From an uncultured Desulfobulbaceae bacterium (GTDB lineage Bacteria; Desulfobacterota; Desulfobulbia; Desulfobulbales; Desulfobulbaceae): a DNA stretch of 13,715 bases. The stretch spans positions 1-13,715 of the forward strand of contig CALZIH010000129.1 of the NCBI GenBank assembly GCA_945787305.1, read 5' to 3'. Numbering within the stretch: the first letter of the stretch is position 1; every line of letters starts with the position of its first letter. Shown here one piece after another: positions 6,585-13,715 of this stretch. The translations under genes were made by a program, and so were the position numbers. The notes under the pieces are model-generated. The model searched no databases. It saw only the letters and a program-made list of their open reading frames with translations, and had not been told where the DNA came from.

Positions 6585-8152
6585 GACCTCACCAATTGAA
6601 GACATTGTAGATAAGGATCTCCCAGCATAACCAGCTTCTGTTGCCAAATAGAATAGTCCTGTTCGCGCACCTCCGTAAAAATGGTCTCTGCTGTGGGTTT
6701 TCCTATCAACAGGATACCGAGCAGTACCTTTTCCCCTACCGAACTCCGGAGCTCGCGCACGAAAGAAAAAAACTCCTCAATCGGCGGTTGCCAGGCCTCC
6801 TGCAGAAGAAGTATTGAGGCATTTCCAGACAACACGTTCTGTCCAATGAACTCCAGATTTTTTTGTTCCTCGTTACCTTCCCCCTGGATACGAAGACAAT
6901 GCTTAATTTGCATACCAAGTCTTTTCCTGACCAAACGGGAAAATTCTTCCCCAACGCAATCATCAAAAATCTCATCAGGGATCAATGCAAGTACCTGATC
7001 GCAGAAAACCACTGGCCCATCATTGGCCTCGGGTTCTGGTACTCTTTCTACTACCGGGGAAGTTTTTGCCTCTTTCTTGGATTCAGTGGAAAGACGAGGC
7101 GTCAGCATGCGATGGAGCAGCTGTTGCTGAAGGGCCGTATTAAATTCCAGCCGGTCAAGGAGTGACCGGTTGACAAACCAGCCGGTCGTCAACAGACAAA
7201 TCCTTGGCAAAAGCCCATACACGGCAACGGCAAAACAGAGAAAAGGCCACCAGGAAACCAGATCTCCGGTAGCCAGATGGTAGATGCCCTCTTTGAGAAT
7301 CATCTGACTTCCCTCAATCTGGGCCAGATCTGGGTGGGCAATTCCAGCAGGCAAAGCCCAGGACCAGGGCAAAGCAATCAGTTGTACCAGGCGATAGACT
7401 GTCTCGGCGCCCGGTTGCAGTGTCGACTGCCAACCAAAGGCAACATCCTTGCCAACAACAGTCAACAATGTAGCAGCCAGCACCCCGAGGTTAAACCCGG
7501 TGCCGGCAAGCTGTATACGGATGAAAAACGGCAAAGCAAGGAGGGCACCATATACCTTTCTTTGTTGTTGAAGCCGACTGAATAATCCGGTGAGGAGCCT
7601 GTGAGTATTTCCATTTCCGGACAAACGGCCAAGTTTTGCGATTAACAGGAAAATGCCTTTACGCAGAAGAGTATGGGTAACAGGGAAAGGATCATGCCTT
7701 GCAATACGGGCGACCACGCAGGAGATCAACAAGGCGAATAGAAGAAAAAACTGCGTGCCAACAAAGAGACCAAGAAACGTCGAGACATTGATCGGGGTCG
7801 TTCCAGAATAACGAAGAAGCAACTGGGCCATTCCCCAACCGGCAATCAATGCCAGTAAAAAAAGTCCCCAAGCGGATATCCGGATCAACTCTTGAAATAG
7901 CCTGCCCGGCAGCACCACACCATCGGTGTTCTTCTGATAGAAGTCCAGTCGACGCCTGGCCAACCATTGATGGAGTAGGCTGCCTCTGTCTATGGAGGGT
8001 GCATTCTGTTGGCAGGAATCTTTGATCTGCAGATATATTGCCCGATCCCGTTCAGCAAGTCGACCCTCCGCAGCTCCTCCAACCAATTCCTGGTCGCGAC
8101 TCAAAAAATATTCCAGATCAAGGAGGTCAGCCGACGACCACTGCTGCCTCAT
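6581..8152 (-). CDS. DUF2868-type multi-pass membrane protein
   Basis: A 523-residue protein with a soluble N-terminal part (1-90), probable membrane helices at about 92-114, 125-150, 205-235 and 300-322, a Pro/Glu/Lys linker (350-378), and a C-terminal soluble alpha/beta domain (380-523) with strands such as GPVVFCDQVLALIP and KVLLGILLIGKP. I assign DUF2868 from this architecture and from the ATGA-overlapped DUF3482-type GTPase directly downstream, a pairing known in proteobacteria; the assignment is moderate because it rests on memory rather than a profile search. The start ATG at 8152 has GAGG about 8 nt upstream. The biochemical role is unknown. The coupled GTPase and the large cytoplasmic ends suggest a membrane complex controlled by nucleotide state, which is inference. 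The gene begins 53 nt after the response-regulator stop on the same strand, so they are probably co-transcribed. Confidence 0.82.
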   Translation of the reverse strand: MRQQWSSADLLDLEYFLSRDQELVGGAAEGRLAERDRAIYLQIKDSCQQNAPSIDRGSLLHQWLARRRLDFYQKNTDGVVLPGRLFQELIRISAWGLFLLALIAGWGMAQLLLRYSGTTPINVSTFLGLFVGTQFFLLFALLISCVVARIARHDPFPVTHTLLRKGIFLLIAKLGRLSGNGNTHRLLTGLFSRLQQQRKVYGALLALPFFIRIQLAGTGFNLGVLAATLLTVVGKDVAFGWQSTLQPGAETVYRLVQLIALPWSWALPAGIAHPDLAQIEGSQMILKEGIYHLATGDLVSWWPFLCFAVAVYGLLPRICLLTTGWFVNRSLLDRLEFNTALQQQLLHRMLTPRLSTESKKEAKTSPVVERVPEPEANDGPVVFCDQVLALIPDEIFDDCVGEEFSRLVRKRLGMQIKHCLRIQGEGNEEQKNLEFIGQNVLSGNASILLLQEAWQPPIEEFFSFVRELRSSVGEKVLLGILLIGKPTAETIFTEVREQDYSIWQQKLVMLGDPYLQCLQLVRS

Positions 8153-8205
8153 GAGAAGGGCCTCGTCAGTACTATCAAACAGGTGGCAAACATCCGTACG
8201 ACCGA

Positions 8206-8865
8206 CTACTCAGCAACAACAATAGAATTTCGCACAACATATTTGACCAGATCAACCGTTTTTTTCATTTTGAATTTTTTCAGCAACTTAGCCCGGTGAT
8301 GATCTATGGTACGTGGGCTCAGACAGAGAATTTCTGCCATCTGCTTACTTGTATGCCCTTTGACTACCAGCTGCAGCACCTCCCGTTCTCGATCCGTTAA
8401 CTGGATAATGGGCATATCCCGATGATCGCGAAATGCCAAGATCATTTCATTGGTAACCTCACTGGATAACTGCGGCGAGACGTAGGTTTTTCCTGATTGC
8501 ACTGTACGAATGGCCGTTAAGAGTTCGGTGTCGGAATCATCTTTCATCAGGTAGCCGTGAGCACCGGCTGATATTGCATTATAAAAATACTGACTGTCTC
8601 TATGCATGGTCAGCATGAGAATACGGACCCGGGGGTATTTTTCAACCACCTCGCGCACCGCGTCAATCCCGTTGACCAGCGGCATGGAGATATCCATCAC
8701 GATAAGCTCAGGTTGGTCTTGACGAAGAAAAGTCATCAGTTCCTTGCCATCACCTGCTTCACCAATAACCTGGATATCAGATTCAAGTTCAATAATCGTC
8801 TTCAATCCTTTTCGGATCAGACTATGGTCATCAGCAATAATGACACGATAGGGACTGTTTCTCAT
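8206..8865 (-). CDS. NarL/FixJ-family response regulator (receiver + LuxR-type HTH)
   Basis: Transcription factor activated by phosphorylation from a sensor kinase. Receiver (about 6-122 of 219): acidic pair Asp12/Asp13, phospho-acceptor Asp58 in IVMDISMP, conserved Thr86 and Lys108. LuxR-type DNA-binding domain (about 152-215): LTDREREVLQLV, then the recognition region KQMAEILCLSPRTIDHHR. All key residues are present, so this receiver is functional, unlike the one near 4955. No sensor kinase is immediately adjacent on the same strand. The hybrid kinase at 3008 and the soluble kinase at 10884 are candidate partners but unproven. The ATG at 8865 is preceded by only a weak purine run (AAAAGAA). 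It heads a same-strand series with the DUF2868 and GTPase genes, which suggests it controls or is controlled with them. Confidence 0.95.
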   Translation of the reverse strand: MRNSPYRVIIADDHSLIRKGLKTIIELESDIQVIGEAGDGKELMTFLRQDQPELIVMDISMPLVNGIDAVREVVEKYPRVRILMLTMHRDSQYFYNAISAGAHGYLMKDDSDTELLTAIRTVQSGKTYVSPQLSSEVTNEMILAFRDHRDMPIIQLTDREREVLQLVVKGHTSKQMAEILCLSPRTIDHHRAKLLKKFKMKKTVDLVKYVVRNSIVVAE

Positions 8866-8895
8866 AAGTTCTTTTTTGCATTAAAATTGATGGAC

Positions 8896-8990
8896 TCGTA
8901 AAAAGTCCAAAACCCTGTTTGCAGAGTACGGAACTACAATAAATTATAATCTTTCCGCTGTCGGTGGTGAGGCTTTTTACGACACCGACA
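8896..8990. repeat. Inverted-repeat segment with hairpin, upstream of the response regulator
   Basis: TCGTAAAAAG at 8896-8905 faces its exact complement CTTTTTACGA at 8973-8982, enclosing 67 nt. The right arm lies in the loop of a second palindrome, TGTCGGTG (8959-8966) facing CACCGACA (8983-8990), and the left arm sits within GGACT/AGTCC (8892-8896, 8904-8908). An ATTATAAT box at 8943-8950 lies in the middle and could act as a -10 on either strand, but no good -35 is found at 16-18 nt. No T run follows the hairpin on either strand, so it is not a classical terminator. It could be a miniature mobile element, an operator region or part of the leader of the response-regulator transcript. The remaining sequence to 9077 holds only short direct repeats (TGGCCG twice at 9041-9052; GGTAAC at 9053 and 9061). 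Confidence 0.5.
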
Positions 8991-9077
8991 AATTTCAGGG
9001 AGTAAGACATATGAGCACCACGAACCTGCACTATTTGTTTTGGCCGTGGCCGGGTAACCTGGTAACGCCATGCTCGT

Positions 9078-10529
9078 TTATTTGAACCGTAGACTGACAG
9101 GACAGTGGTCGGAACCAAGCACTTCTTGATGGATGGCAGCGTCTATAACACGTCCTCGACTGCCAGGGTCGACCACAAAATAATCAATACGCCAGCCAAT
9201 ATTTTTTTCTCGGGCATTAAAACGGTAACTCCACCACGTATATTGTTCCGGCTCTTTATTCACCAATCGAAAGGTATCCACATAACCAGCATGGACAACT
9301 TCATCCATCCAAGCCCGTTCAAGTGGAGAAAAACCGGGGTTCTTCTCGTTCGCTTTCGGGTTGGCCAGGTCAATTTCCTTATGGGCCACATTGAGGTCCC
9401 CACAGAGAACCACCGATTTTTTTTCGCTTAGCCGATCCATAAAGGAAAGAACTGCGTCGTTGAACTCCTGCTTAAAGGCAATACGTTTAAGTTTTGGTTG
9501 CGCATTGGGAAAATACACATTAATGAAAAAAAAATCATCAAATTCCAGGGTCAACACACGCCCCTCGGCATCAAAGGCTTTCTTACCAAGACCGTATATT
9601 ACATTTTCCGGTTTCTTCCTGCTGAAGACCGCGGTACCGGAATACCCTTTTTTCTGTGCCGGATACCAGAACGTTTGATACCCAGACATGTTTATTATCT
9701 CATCGGGCAGCTGATCAGGCAATGCCTTTATTTCCTGCAGTGCAAAGATGTCGGCATTCAACTCGTGAAAGATATCGAGGAACCCCTTTTTCAGGGCCGC
9801 ACGCAGTCCATTTACATTCCAGGAAACAAAGGTTCGTCCACCGTCATCGGCTGGTATATTATTTTTTTGATCGCGAACCGTGCGAGGTGTCACGCCAATC
9901 TGCGGACAGAAGTCACTGAGTACACAACGATCGCAATGCGGCAGCCGTGGTTTGCAACACCCTTGACCAAAGGCCACCAGGATGGAGTTAATTCGAATCC
10001 AATACTGCTTGGGAAGTTTATCCCGCAGGGCCATCTCGGTCTGCAAAGGAGTCTTGGTTTCGACATATCCCCAGATATTCATAATCCGGTGGACATGGGT
10101 ATCCACACAGATCGCGGGTTTGTCAAAGGCAACCGCAACGACCAAATTCGCTGTCTTACGACCCACGCCAGGTAATTGGACAAGTTCCTCTATGGTGGCA
10201 GGCACCTTCCCAGAGAATTTTTCAAGCAAAATACCCGGTAGAGCGGCAAGATACCCCGCTTTGTTGCGGAAAAAACCGACGGGATAGATGATCTTTTCCA
10301 ACTCGGCAACAGACAACCGGGAAAGTTCTGTAATGGTCTGGGCACGGGTAAACAGTCTGCGTGATGCCACAGCCGTAACCTCGTCTTTGGTTCGGGCAGA
10401 AAGAATGGTTGCAAGCAGGACCTTAAACGGATCTTTCGTCTGGGCCGCAATAAGGTCTACTACCGGAACCTGATAACCGGTAACTTCTTTTTCTAGCCGG
10501 GCAACGGCAAGTTCAATGTCAAAGGCCAT
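9078..10529 (-). CDS. nth-xth: Endonuclease III - exonuclease III fusion (bifunctional base-excision repair enzyme)
   Basis: One uninterrupted 483-codon frame carries two complete repair enzymes. Residues 1-211 are endonuclease III, a DNA glycosylase/AP lyase for oxidised pyrimidines: helix-hairpin-helix LPGVGRKTANLVVA with catalytic Lys125, catalytic Asp143 in CVDTHVHR (the same 18-residue spacing as E. coli Lys120/Asp138), and a [4Fe-4S] cluster from Cys192, Cys199, Cys202 and Cys208 in the usual Cx6Cx2Cx5C pattern. A polar linker of about 20 residues (212-231) leads into exonuclease III / AP endonuclease: WNVNGLR (237-243), LQEIK with metal ligand Glu266, GDLN (377-380), DTFR (418-421), WRIDY (446-450) and GSDH (472-475). 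Both active sites appear intact. The start ATG at 10529 lacks a clear Shine-Dalgarno. Joined activities would remove a damaged base and process the resulting AP site or blocked 3' end in one protein. Confidence 0.95.
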   Translation of the reverse strand: MAFDIELAVARLEKEVTGYQVPVVDLIAAQTKDPFKVLLATILSARTKDEVTAVASRRLFTRAQTITELSRLSVAELEKIIYPVGFFRNKAGYLAALPGILLEKFSGKVPATIEELVQLPGVGRKTANLVVAVAFDKPAICVDTHVHRIMNIWGYVETKTPLQTEMALRDKLPKQYWIRINSILVAFGQGCCKPRLPHCDRCVLSDFCPQIGVTPRTVRDQKNNIPADDGGRTFVSWNVNGLRAALKKGFLDIFHELNADIFALQEIKALPDQLPDEIINMSGYQTFWYPAQKKGYSGTAVFSRKKPENVIYGLGKKAFDAEGRVLTLEFDDFFFINVYFPNAQPKLKRIAFKQEFNDAVLSFMDRLSEKKSVVLCGDLNVAHKEIDLANPKANEKNPGFSPLERAWMDEVVHAGYVDTFRLVNKEPEQYTWWSYRFNAREKNIGWRIDYFVVDPGSRGRVIDAAIHQEVLGSDHCPVSLRFK

Positions 10530-10780
10530 GGATAATTAATAAACGTTGAATGGAACAGAATAATTCCGGCAAGATACCAGATGTATTCAAGAGTCGCAAC
10601 ACTGGAGCCCGTACACTTACGATCCTGTTCTCCTCTGTTACAACCAATGAGAATGGCTGCAACAATCAAATATATATTTTTTCCTCCCCGGTGCGGTTAG
10701 CTGAAATCTGGCCAGGCAAGAGCTCGCTGAACTATCGGATCATCGGCATGAAAGATGCAGTAGTGTGAGCCACACCACTA
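10530..10780. other. Intergenic region between divergent nth-xth and sensor kinase genes
   Basis: No gene is supported here. It must hold the promoters of both divergent genes, but I cannot assign clear hexamers; the most AT-rich point is at about 10669-10682. At its right end are short palindromes, GTGTG (10763-10767) with CACAC (10771-10775), and TAGTG (10761-10765) with CACTA (10776-10780). They use the same GTG/CAC motifs as the larger palindromes that follow. Confidence 0.5.
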
Positions 10781-10825
10781 AAGTGTATCATACTGTGCAA
10801 CAACAGTGCTCTTTATGATACACTT
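10781..10825. promoter_or_regulatory. Perfect 12-bp inverted repeat (first of two overlapping)
   Basis: AAGTGTATCATA at 10781-10792 is matched exactly by TATGATACACTT at 10814-10825. A nested short stem, ACTGT (10792-10796) with ACAGT (10803-10807), could extend the hairpin. The right arm shares ACACTT (10820-10825) with the next palindrome, so both stems cannot form fully at once. It lies 59-103 nt before the kinase ATG. It could be an operator for a dimeric regulator or part of a switching leader RNA; the sequence alone does not decide. Confidence 0.6.
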
Positions 10826-10851
10826 GTGTAGCATTAATCCTACACAAGTGT
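10820..10851. promoter_or_regulatory. Perfect 12-bp inverted repeat (second, 8-nt spacer)
   Basis: ACACTTGTGTAG at 10820-10831 and CTACACAAGTGT at 10840-10851 are exact complements around CATTAATC. As RNA this makes a stable 12-bp stem with an 8-nt loop ending 32 nt before the kinase ATG. There is no T run after it. As DNA the half-sites would be 20 bp apart centre to centre, about two helical turns, which suits a dimeric repressor or activator. Confidence 0.65.
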
Positions 10852-10871
10852 TGCTTAACGACAGCATCCGA

Positions 10872-10877
10872 GAAGGA
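10872..10877 (+). promoter_or_regulatory. Ribosome binding site fixing the kinase start at 10884
   Basis: GAAGGA lies 6 nt before the ATG at 10884. This makes that ATG a far better start than the GTG at 10806 that opens the frame, whose extra 26 codons would run through both palindromes. The palindromes are therefore leader or promoter DNA, not coding. Confidence 0.8.
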
Positions 10878-10883
10878 CCGTTC

Positions 10884-12944
10884 ATGATCGACAGGCTACA
10901 AGAATCAACAAGGGTTATAGAATTATTTAAGCAACGCACCGCTCTGCTCCGGGCTATCAGCGAAGTCAATTCCAATGTTTCCATACAGGGAGAAGACGAA
11001 ATTCTTGAAAGATGCTGTAAAATACTCATTGCCAACGAACACTATTGTTTGGTCTGGGCGGGACGGCGAGATAAAGACGACACCACTATAATGCCGATTG
11101 CTGCAATCAACTCAGTAAAGATCGAAAACCGCGACTGCATGCGGCTCATCCAGGAAGTAGTGCTTGACATGGATGACTCCAATCCGGCCGCCAGGGCACT
11201 GCAAAAAGGTTCGCCCGTACTCATCCAGGACATTACCAGAGAAGAGGAACAATCACCCTTAGGTAAAGTTGCGCGGGAAACAGGGTTTCAGTCCTGCCTT
11301 TCCTGGCCGCTTATCTATAAACAGCGCGAATACGGCGTCCTGACCATCCACTCAGAGGTAAAAAACTGTTTCCAAGGCCCTGAACTTGACTTTCTCGGTA
11401 GTGTTGTCGCCGACATCTCCCTGGCACTCTATTCACAGGAGACATCACAATATCTCCAGGTTGAACGGGACTTTAATCAGGAACTGGTGGATACAGTTCA
11501 AGGGTTGCTGGTATCCGTTTCACCCGGTGGCAAAGTCCTGTCGATGAATCACAAGGCCGAACAAATCACTGGCTTCAGCCAACAGGAAGTCATCAATGGA
11601 CAATGGACCGAGATCCTGCTTGCTCCCGAAGATCAGAAAAAAAACCAACACAGTGTTGCACATGCGCTACAGAACAACTTACCTGATATCAATTTTCAGG
11701 CATCCCTCGTTACACGTGGAGGAGACAAACGGGTTATTGACTGGCATGGTTCATTCAGGCCGAACATTACCAAGGGTAAAGTCGGGATGGTGCTGTTTGG
11801 CATAGACAAAACAGACCAGATCAAAACAGACCAGACACTCCATCAAGTGCTTGCCCAGTGGGAAAATATTTTTTCAACTATACAGGATCCAGCCTTGATC
11901 GTCTCGGCGGACAATATCATTCTTGACGCGAATTCAGCCACATTTACCGCTGCTCGAAAACCACGACAGGAAATTATCGGCAAGCGCATCTGTCAAATAC
12001 TGCATGGGGAACAAAAAGCGAAAAACAGTTGCCCCCTGGAGACTCTTGTGAGAGCAGGGAAAAGCAGAATCATTGAAACAGAACTGCAAGGTTTTAATGG
12101 ACAGTACATGTTAACAATCAGTCCACTTTCTTCCGGGCAGGGAGATCTTCGCTTGTTGGTGGCTCGGGATCTCACCGATGAGGCTCTTTCAAAAGCCGAG
12201 GCCATGCGGGCAGCGCAGCTTGCCTCAATAGGCGAATTGGCAGCCGGTGTTGCCCATGAAATAAATAATCCAATAAACGGCATTATTAACTATGCCCAAC
12301 TACTCCTTGACGACCTCGCAAATGAGGGCACGAACTCGCAACATTCCGAAAAATTAAAGCAAATTATTGTCGAAGGTACACGAATCGGTTCCATTGCCCA
12401 CAAACTGCTCGATTTTGCACGTGGCCACGAGGAGCGATTCGAAGCAGTTACAATCAACCAACTTGTTGATGACTGCCTCGATCTGGTCGGTCATCAGCTG
12501 ATGAAAGACGGCATTGCTATAATGGTCGATCTCCAGAAACAGCTCCCAACAATTACTTGCAACAGACAGCAGATACAACAAGTCCTTCTCAATATATTCT
12601 CCAATGCCCGTTATGCGTTGAACAAAAAATATAACGCCCCTGACCCGAAAAAGTCCATCATCTTGACCGCTGAAGAAACAATACACGACCAAACCCCTTA
12701 CCTCACCCTAACCATTACCGACTATGGCACCGGCATTGAACATGATCTTATGGATCGGCTGTTCAACCCATTTTTCTCTACCAAACCAAAAGGAGAGGGA
12801 ACCGGTCTCGGCCTAAGTATCAGTCATGGCCTTATCCAGGATAACAATGGATTCCTTCGTGTTCAAAGTAAATTCGGCGAATACACATCTCTCATTGTCG
12901 GTCTACCGACACATCAACCCACAGGAGAAAAAAATGGCAGGTAA
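10884..12944 (+). CDS. Soluble GAF-PAS-PAS sensor histidine kinase
   Basis: A 686-residue kinase without membrane segments, so it senses a cytoplasmic signal. Approximate order: GAF (20-185, including SCLSWPLIYKQREYGVLTIH); PAS (197-313, including VSPGGKVLSMNHKAEQITGF); second PAS (320-433); HisKA with H-box ASIGELAAGVAHEINNPING, phosphorylated His458; HATPase_c with QVLLNIFSNARYAL (566-579), DYGTGI (613-618), FNPFFSTKPKGEGTGLGLS (627-645). No receiver is attached, so a separate response regulator is needed. The second PAS has Cys370-x3-His374 and, nine residues on, Cys383-Pro-Leu, a Cys/His pattern seen in some anaerobe PAS domains that could bind a metal or respond to redox; that role is inference. 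The start at 10884 is set by GAAGGA 6 nt upstream. The 3' end overlaps the next gene by 11 nt, so the two are made together. Confidence 0.95.
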   Translation: MIDRLQESTRVIELFKQRTALLRAISEVNSNVSIQGEDEILERCCKILIANEHYCLVWAGRRDKDDTTIMPIAAINSVKIENRDCMRLIQEVVLDMDDSNPAARALQKGSPVLIQDITREEEQSPLGKVARETGFQSCLSWPLIYKQREYGVLTIHSEVKNCFQGPELDFLGSVVADISLALYSQETSQYLQVERDFNQELVDTVQGLLVSVSPGGKVLSMNHKAEQITGFSQQEVINGQWTEILLAPEDQKKNQHSVAHALQNNLPDINFQASLVTRGGDKRVIDWHGSFRPNITKGKVGMVLFGIDKTDQIKTDQTLHQVLAQWENIFSTIQDPALIVSADNIILDANSATFTAARKPRQEIIGKRICQILHGEQKAKNSCPLETLVRAGKSRIIETELQGFNGQYMLTISPLSSGQGDLRLLVARDLTDEALSKAEAMRAAQLASIGELAAGVAHEINNPINGIINYAQLLLDDLANEGTNSQHSEKLKQIIVEGTRIGSIAHKLLDFARGHEERFEAVTINQLVDDCLDLVGHQLMKDGIAIMVDLQKQLPTITCNRQQIQQVLLNIFSNARYALNKKYNAPDPKKSIILTAEETIHDQTPYLTLTITDYGTGIEHDLMDRLFNPFFSTKPKGEGTGLGLSISHGLIQDNNGFLRVQSKFGEYTSLIVGLPTHQPTGEKNGR

Positions 12945-13715
12945 ATGGAAAGTCATTTCAGGCATTACAGGTTCGTTTCTGCTCAGCGGCGTTCTGCTTA
13001 TCTTTATAGACTATCTGCAAATGAAGAACATGGCCGAGGGCCACAATCTACCGGTCACCCTCTGGTCCATACTGGTACTTGCCGCGCTTCTCCTCTGCAC
13101 ATTGGTTCTCATCAACAACGGATGTCGTGGCATCTCGAAAGAAGTTGACAGGTACAAACAACAACTCATTGACACAGACAATGCCTTAAAAGAGGCTCAA
13201 GCAGAATTTAATGAAACCGTGGAACGGCGTACATTTGAAATCTCTGTAATCAACGCGTCGCTGAACCGTGAAATTGCCGAACGAATCCAAGCCGAATCCG
13301 CAAGCAAACAATTGCAACGAAGGATGGGGCTTATCCTGGAATCAGCCGGGGAGGGAATTTTCGGTTTGGATACAGACGGCAATGTGACTTTTGTCAACAA
13401 AGCCGCCACCAAAATGCTCGGTTGGACAGTCGAGGAAATGATTGGACAATCACACCACAACATGGTCCATCATACCCATGAAGATGGCAGCCACTACCCC
13501 ATTGATAAATGTCCCATCCAAATGGCCTATAGAGACGGTAAAATCTACCGTATGGACGACGATATCTTCTGGACCAGGGACAACCAGAGTTTTCATGTCG
13601 AGTATGTCAGCACCCCTATTCTCGAACGGAAGAAACTTGTTGGTGCAGTGGTTGTGTTTTCCAACATCAGCCATCGATTGAAGGCGGAAGAAGAAAAAGA
13701 TAAATTGCAACGAAG
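12934..13715 (+). CDS. Membrane-bound PAS-domain signalling protein, probably a histidine kinase; runs off the window
   Basis: The frame is open from the ATG at 12934 to the window end (260 codons). AGGAG at 12923-12927 sits 6 nt upstream, an excellent ribosome site placed inside the last codons of the preceding kinase. Residues about 8-27 and 41-61 are membrane helices separated by a short loop, so almost nothing is exposed outside the membrane. Residues 68-130 are charged and heptad-like, a probable coiled coil. Residues 131-248 form a PAS domain (LILESAGEGIFGLDTDGNV, WTVEEMIGQ, HEDGSHYPIDKCPI, ending VVVFSNISHRLKAEEE). The PAS is followed by another helix starting EEEKDKLQR, a usual lead into a further PAS or a HisKA domain, but no catalytic part is inside the window. 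The pairing with the soluble kinase suggests either a two-sensor module or a kinase plus partner. Confidence 0.9.
   Translation, partial: MAGKWKVISGITGSFLLSGVLLIFIDYLQMKNMAEGHNLPVTLWSILVLAALLLCTLVLINNGCRGISKEVDRYKQQLIDTDNALKEAQAEFNETVERRTFEISVINASLNREIAERIQAESASKQLQRRMGLILESAGEGIFGLDTDGNVTFVNKAATKMLGWTVEEMIGQSHHNMVHHTHEDGSHYPIDKCPIQMAYRDGKIYRMDDDIFWTRDNQSFHVEYVSTPILERKKLVGAVVVFSNISHRLKAEEEKDKLQR

Noticed and set aside
9011..9085. Plus-strand 24-codon ORF with GGGAG 8 nt upstream (MSTTNLHYLFWPW...)
   Set aside because: Very short, overlaps the end of nth-xth, has no recognisable family, and the upstream TATAAT has no -35 at a suitable distance. A chance ribosome-site match is more likely.
9498..10175. 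225-codon plus-strand frame opposite nth-xth
   Set aside because: It is antisense to an unmistakable repair enzyme, and its translation shows no domain or reasonable composition.
10550..10768. Plus-strand 72-codon frame in the intergenic region before the sensor kinase
   Set aside because: No ribosome site or protein-like composition; it lies where two divergent promoters are needed.
10806..10883. N-terminal extension of the soluble kinase from a GTG
   Set aside because: The 26 extra codons run through both palindromes, while the ATG at 10884 has an excellent ribosome site and precedes the GAF domain at a normal distance.
1..13715. Defence island, prophage, integron or CRISPR content
   Set aside because: I looked for transposases, integrases, nuclease-helicase sets, regularly spaced repeats and tRNA-like attachment sites and found none. 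The GTPase/membrane pair is the only uncharacterised module.

Overview
The window looks like chromosome from a Gram-negative sulfate- or sulfur-metabolising type of Desulfobacterota (old Deltaproteobacteria), possibly near Desulfobulbales. That is an inference from the style of the PAS/HisKA kinases (H-box AHDFNNIL), the moderate base composition and a remembered resemblance of two non-coding repeats. No rRNA, tRNA, CRISPR array, phage gene or transposase is visible.

Layout. Positions 1-1445 (minus): DNA polymerase IV (dinB) overlapping an unrecognised gene that leaves the window. 1656-2687 (plus): a WbpP/TviC-type UDP-N-acetylhexosamine 4-epimerase. 2688-3007: non-coding, with a segment bounded by 12-bp inverted repeats. 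3008-5147 (plus): a membrane hybrid histidine kinase whose receiver domain is broken. 5180-8865 (minus): a likely operon of a NarL/FixJ-type response regulator, a DUF2868-type membrane protein and a DUF3482-type GTPase split in two by a one-base frameshift. 8866-9077: non-coding, rich in inverted repeats. 9078-10529 (minus): one polypeptide joining endonuclease III to exonuclease III. 10530-10883: intergenic, with a dense palindrome cluster. 10884-13715 (plus): a soluble GAF-PAS-PAS histidine kinase overlapping the start of a membrane PAS protein that leaves the window.

How the parts work together. The themes are DNA damage handling (Pol IV; glycosylase/AP lyase plus AP endonuclease in one chain) and signalling (three sensor proteins, one free response regulator). 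The strongest unusual items are the Nth-Xth fusion, the overlapping mutually exclusive palindromes ahead of the second kinase, the poorly understood DUF2868/GTPase pair downstream of a response regulator, and two gene-breaking lesions about 0.9 kb apart in convergent genes (near 4955 and 5865). Those lesions should be checked against reads before biology is read into them. All family names come from reading motifs by eye; no database search was possible.
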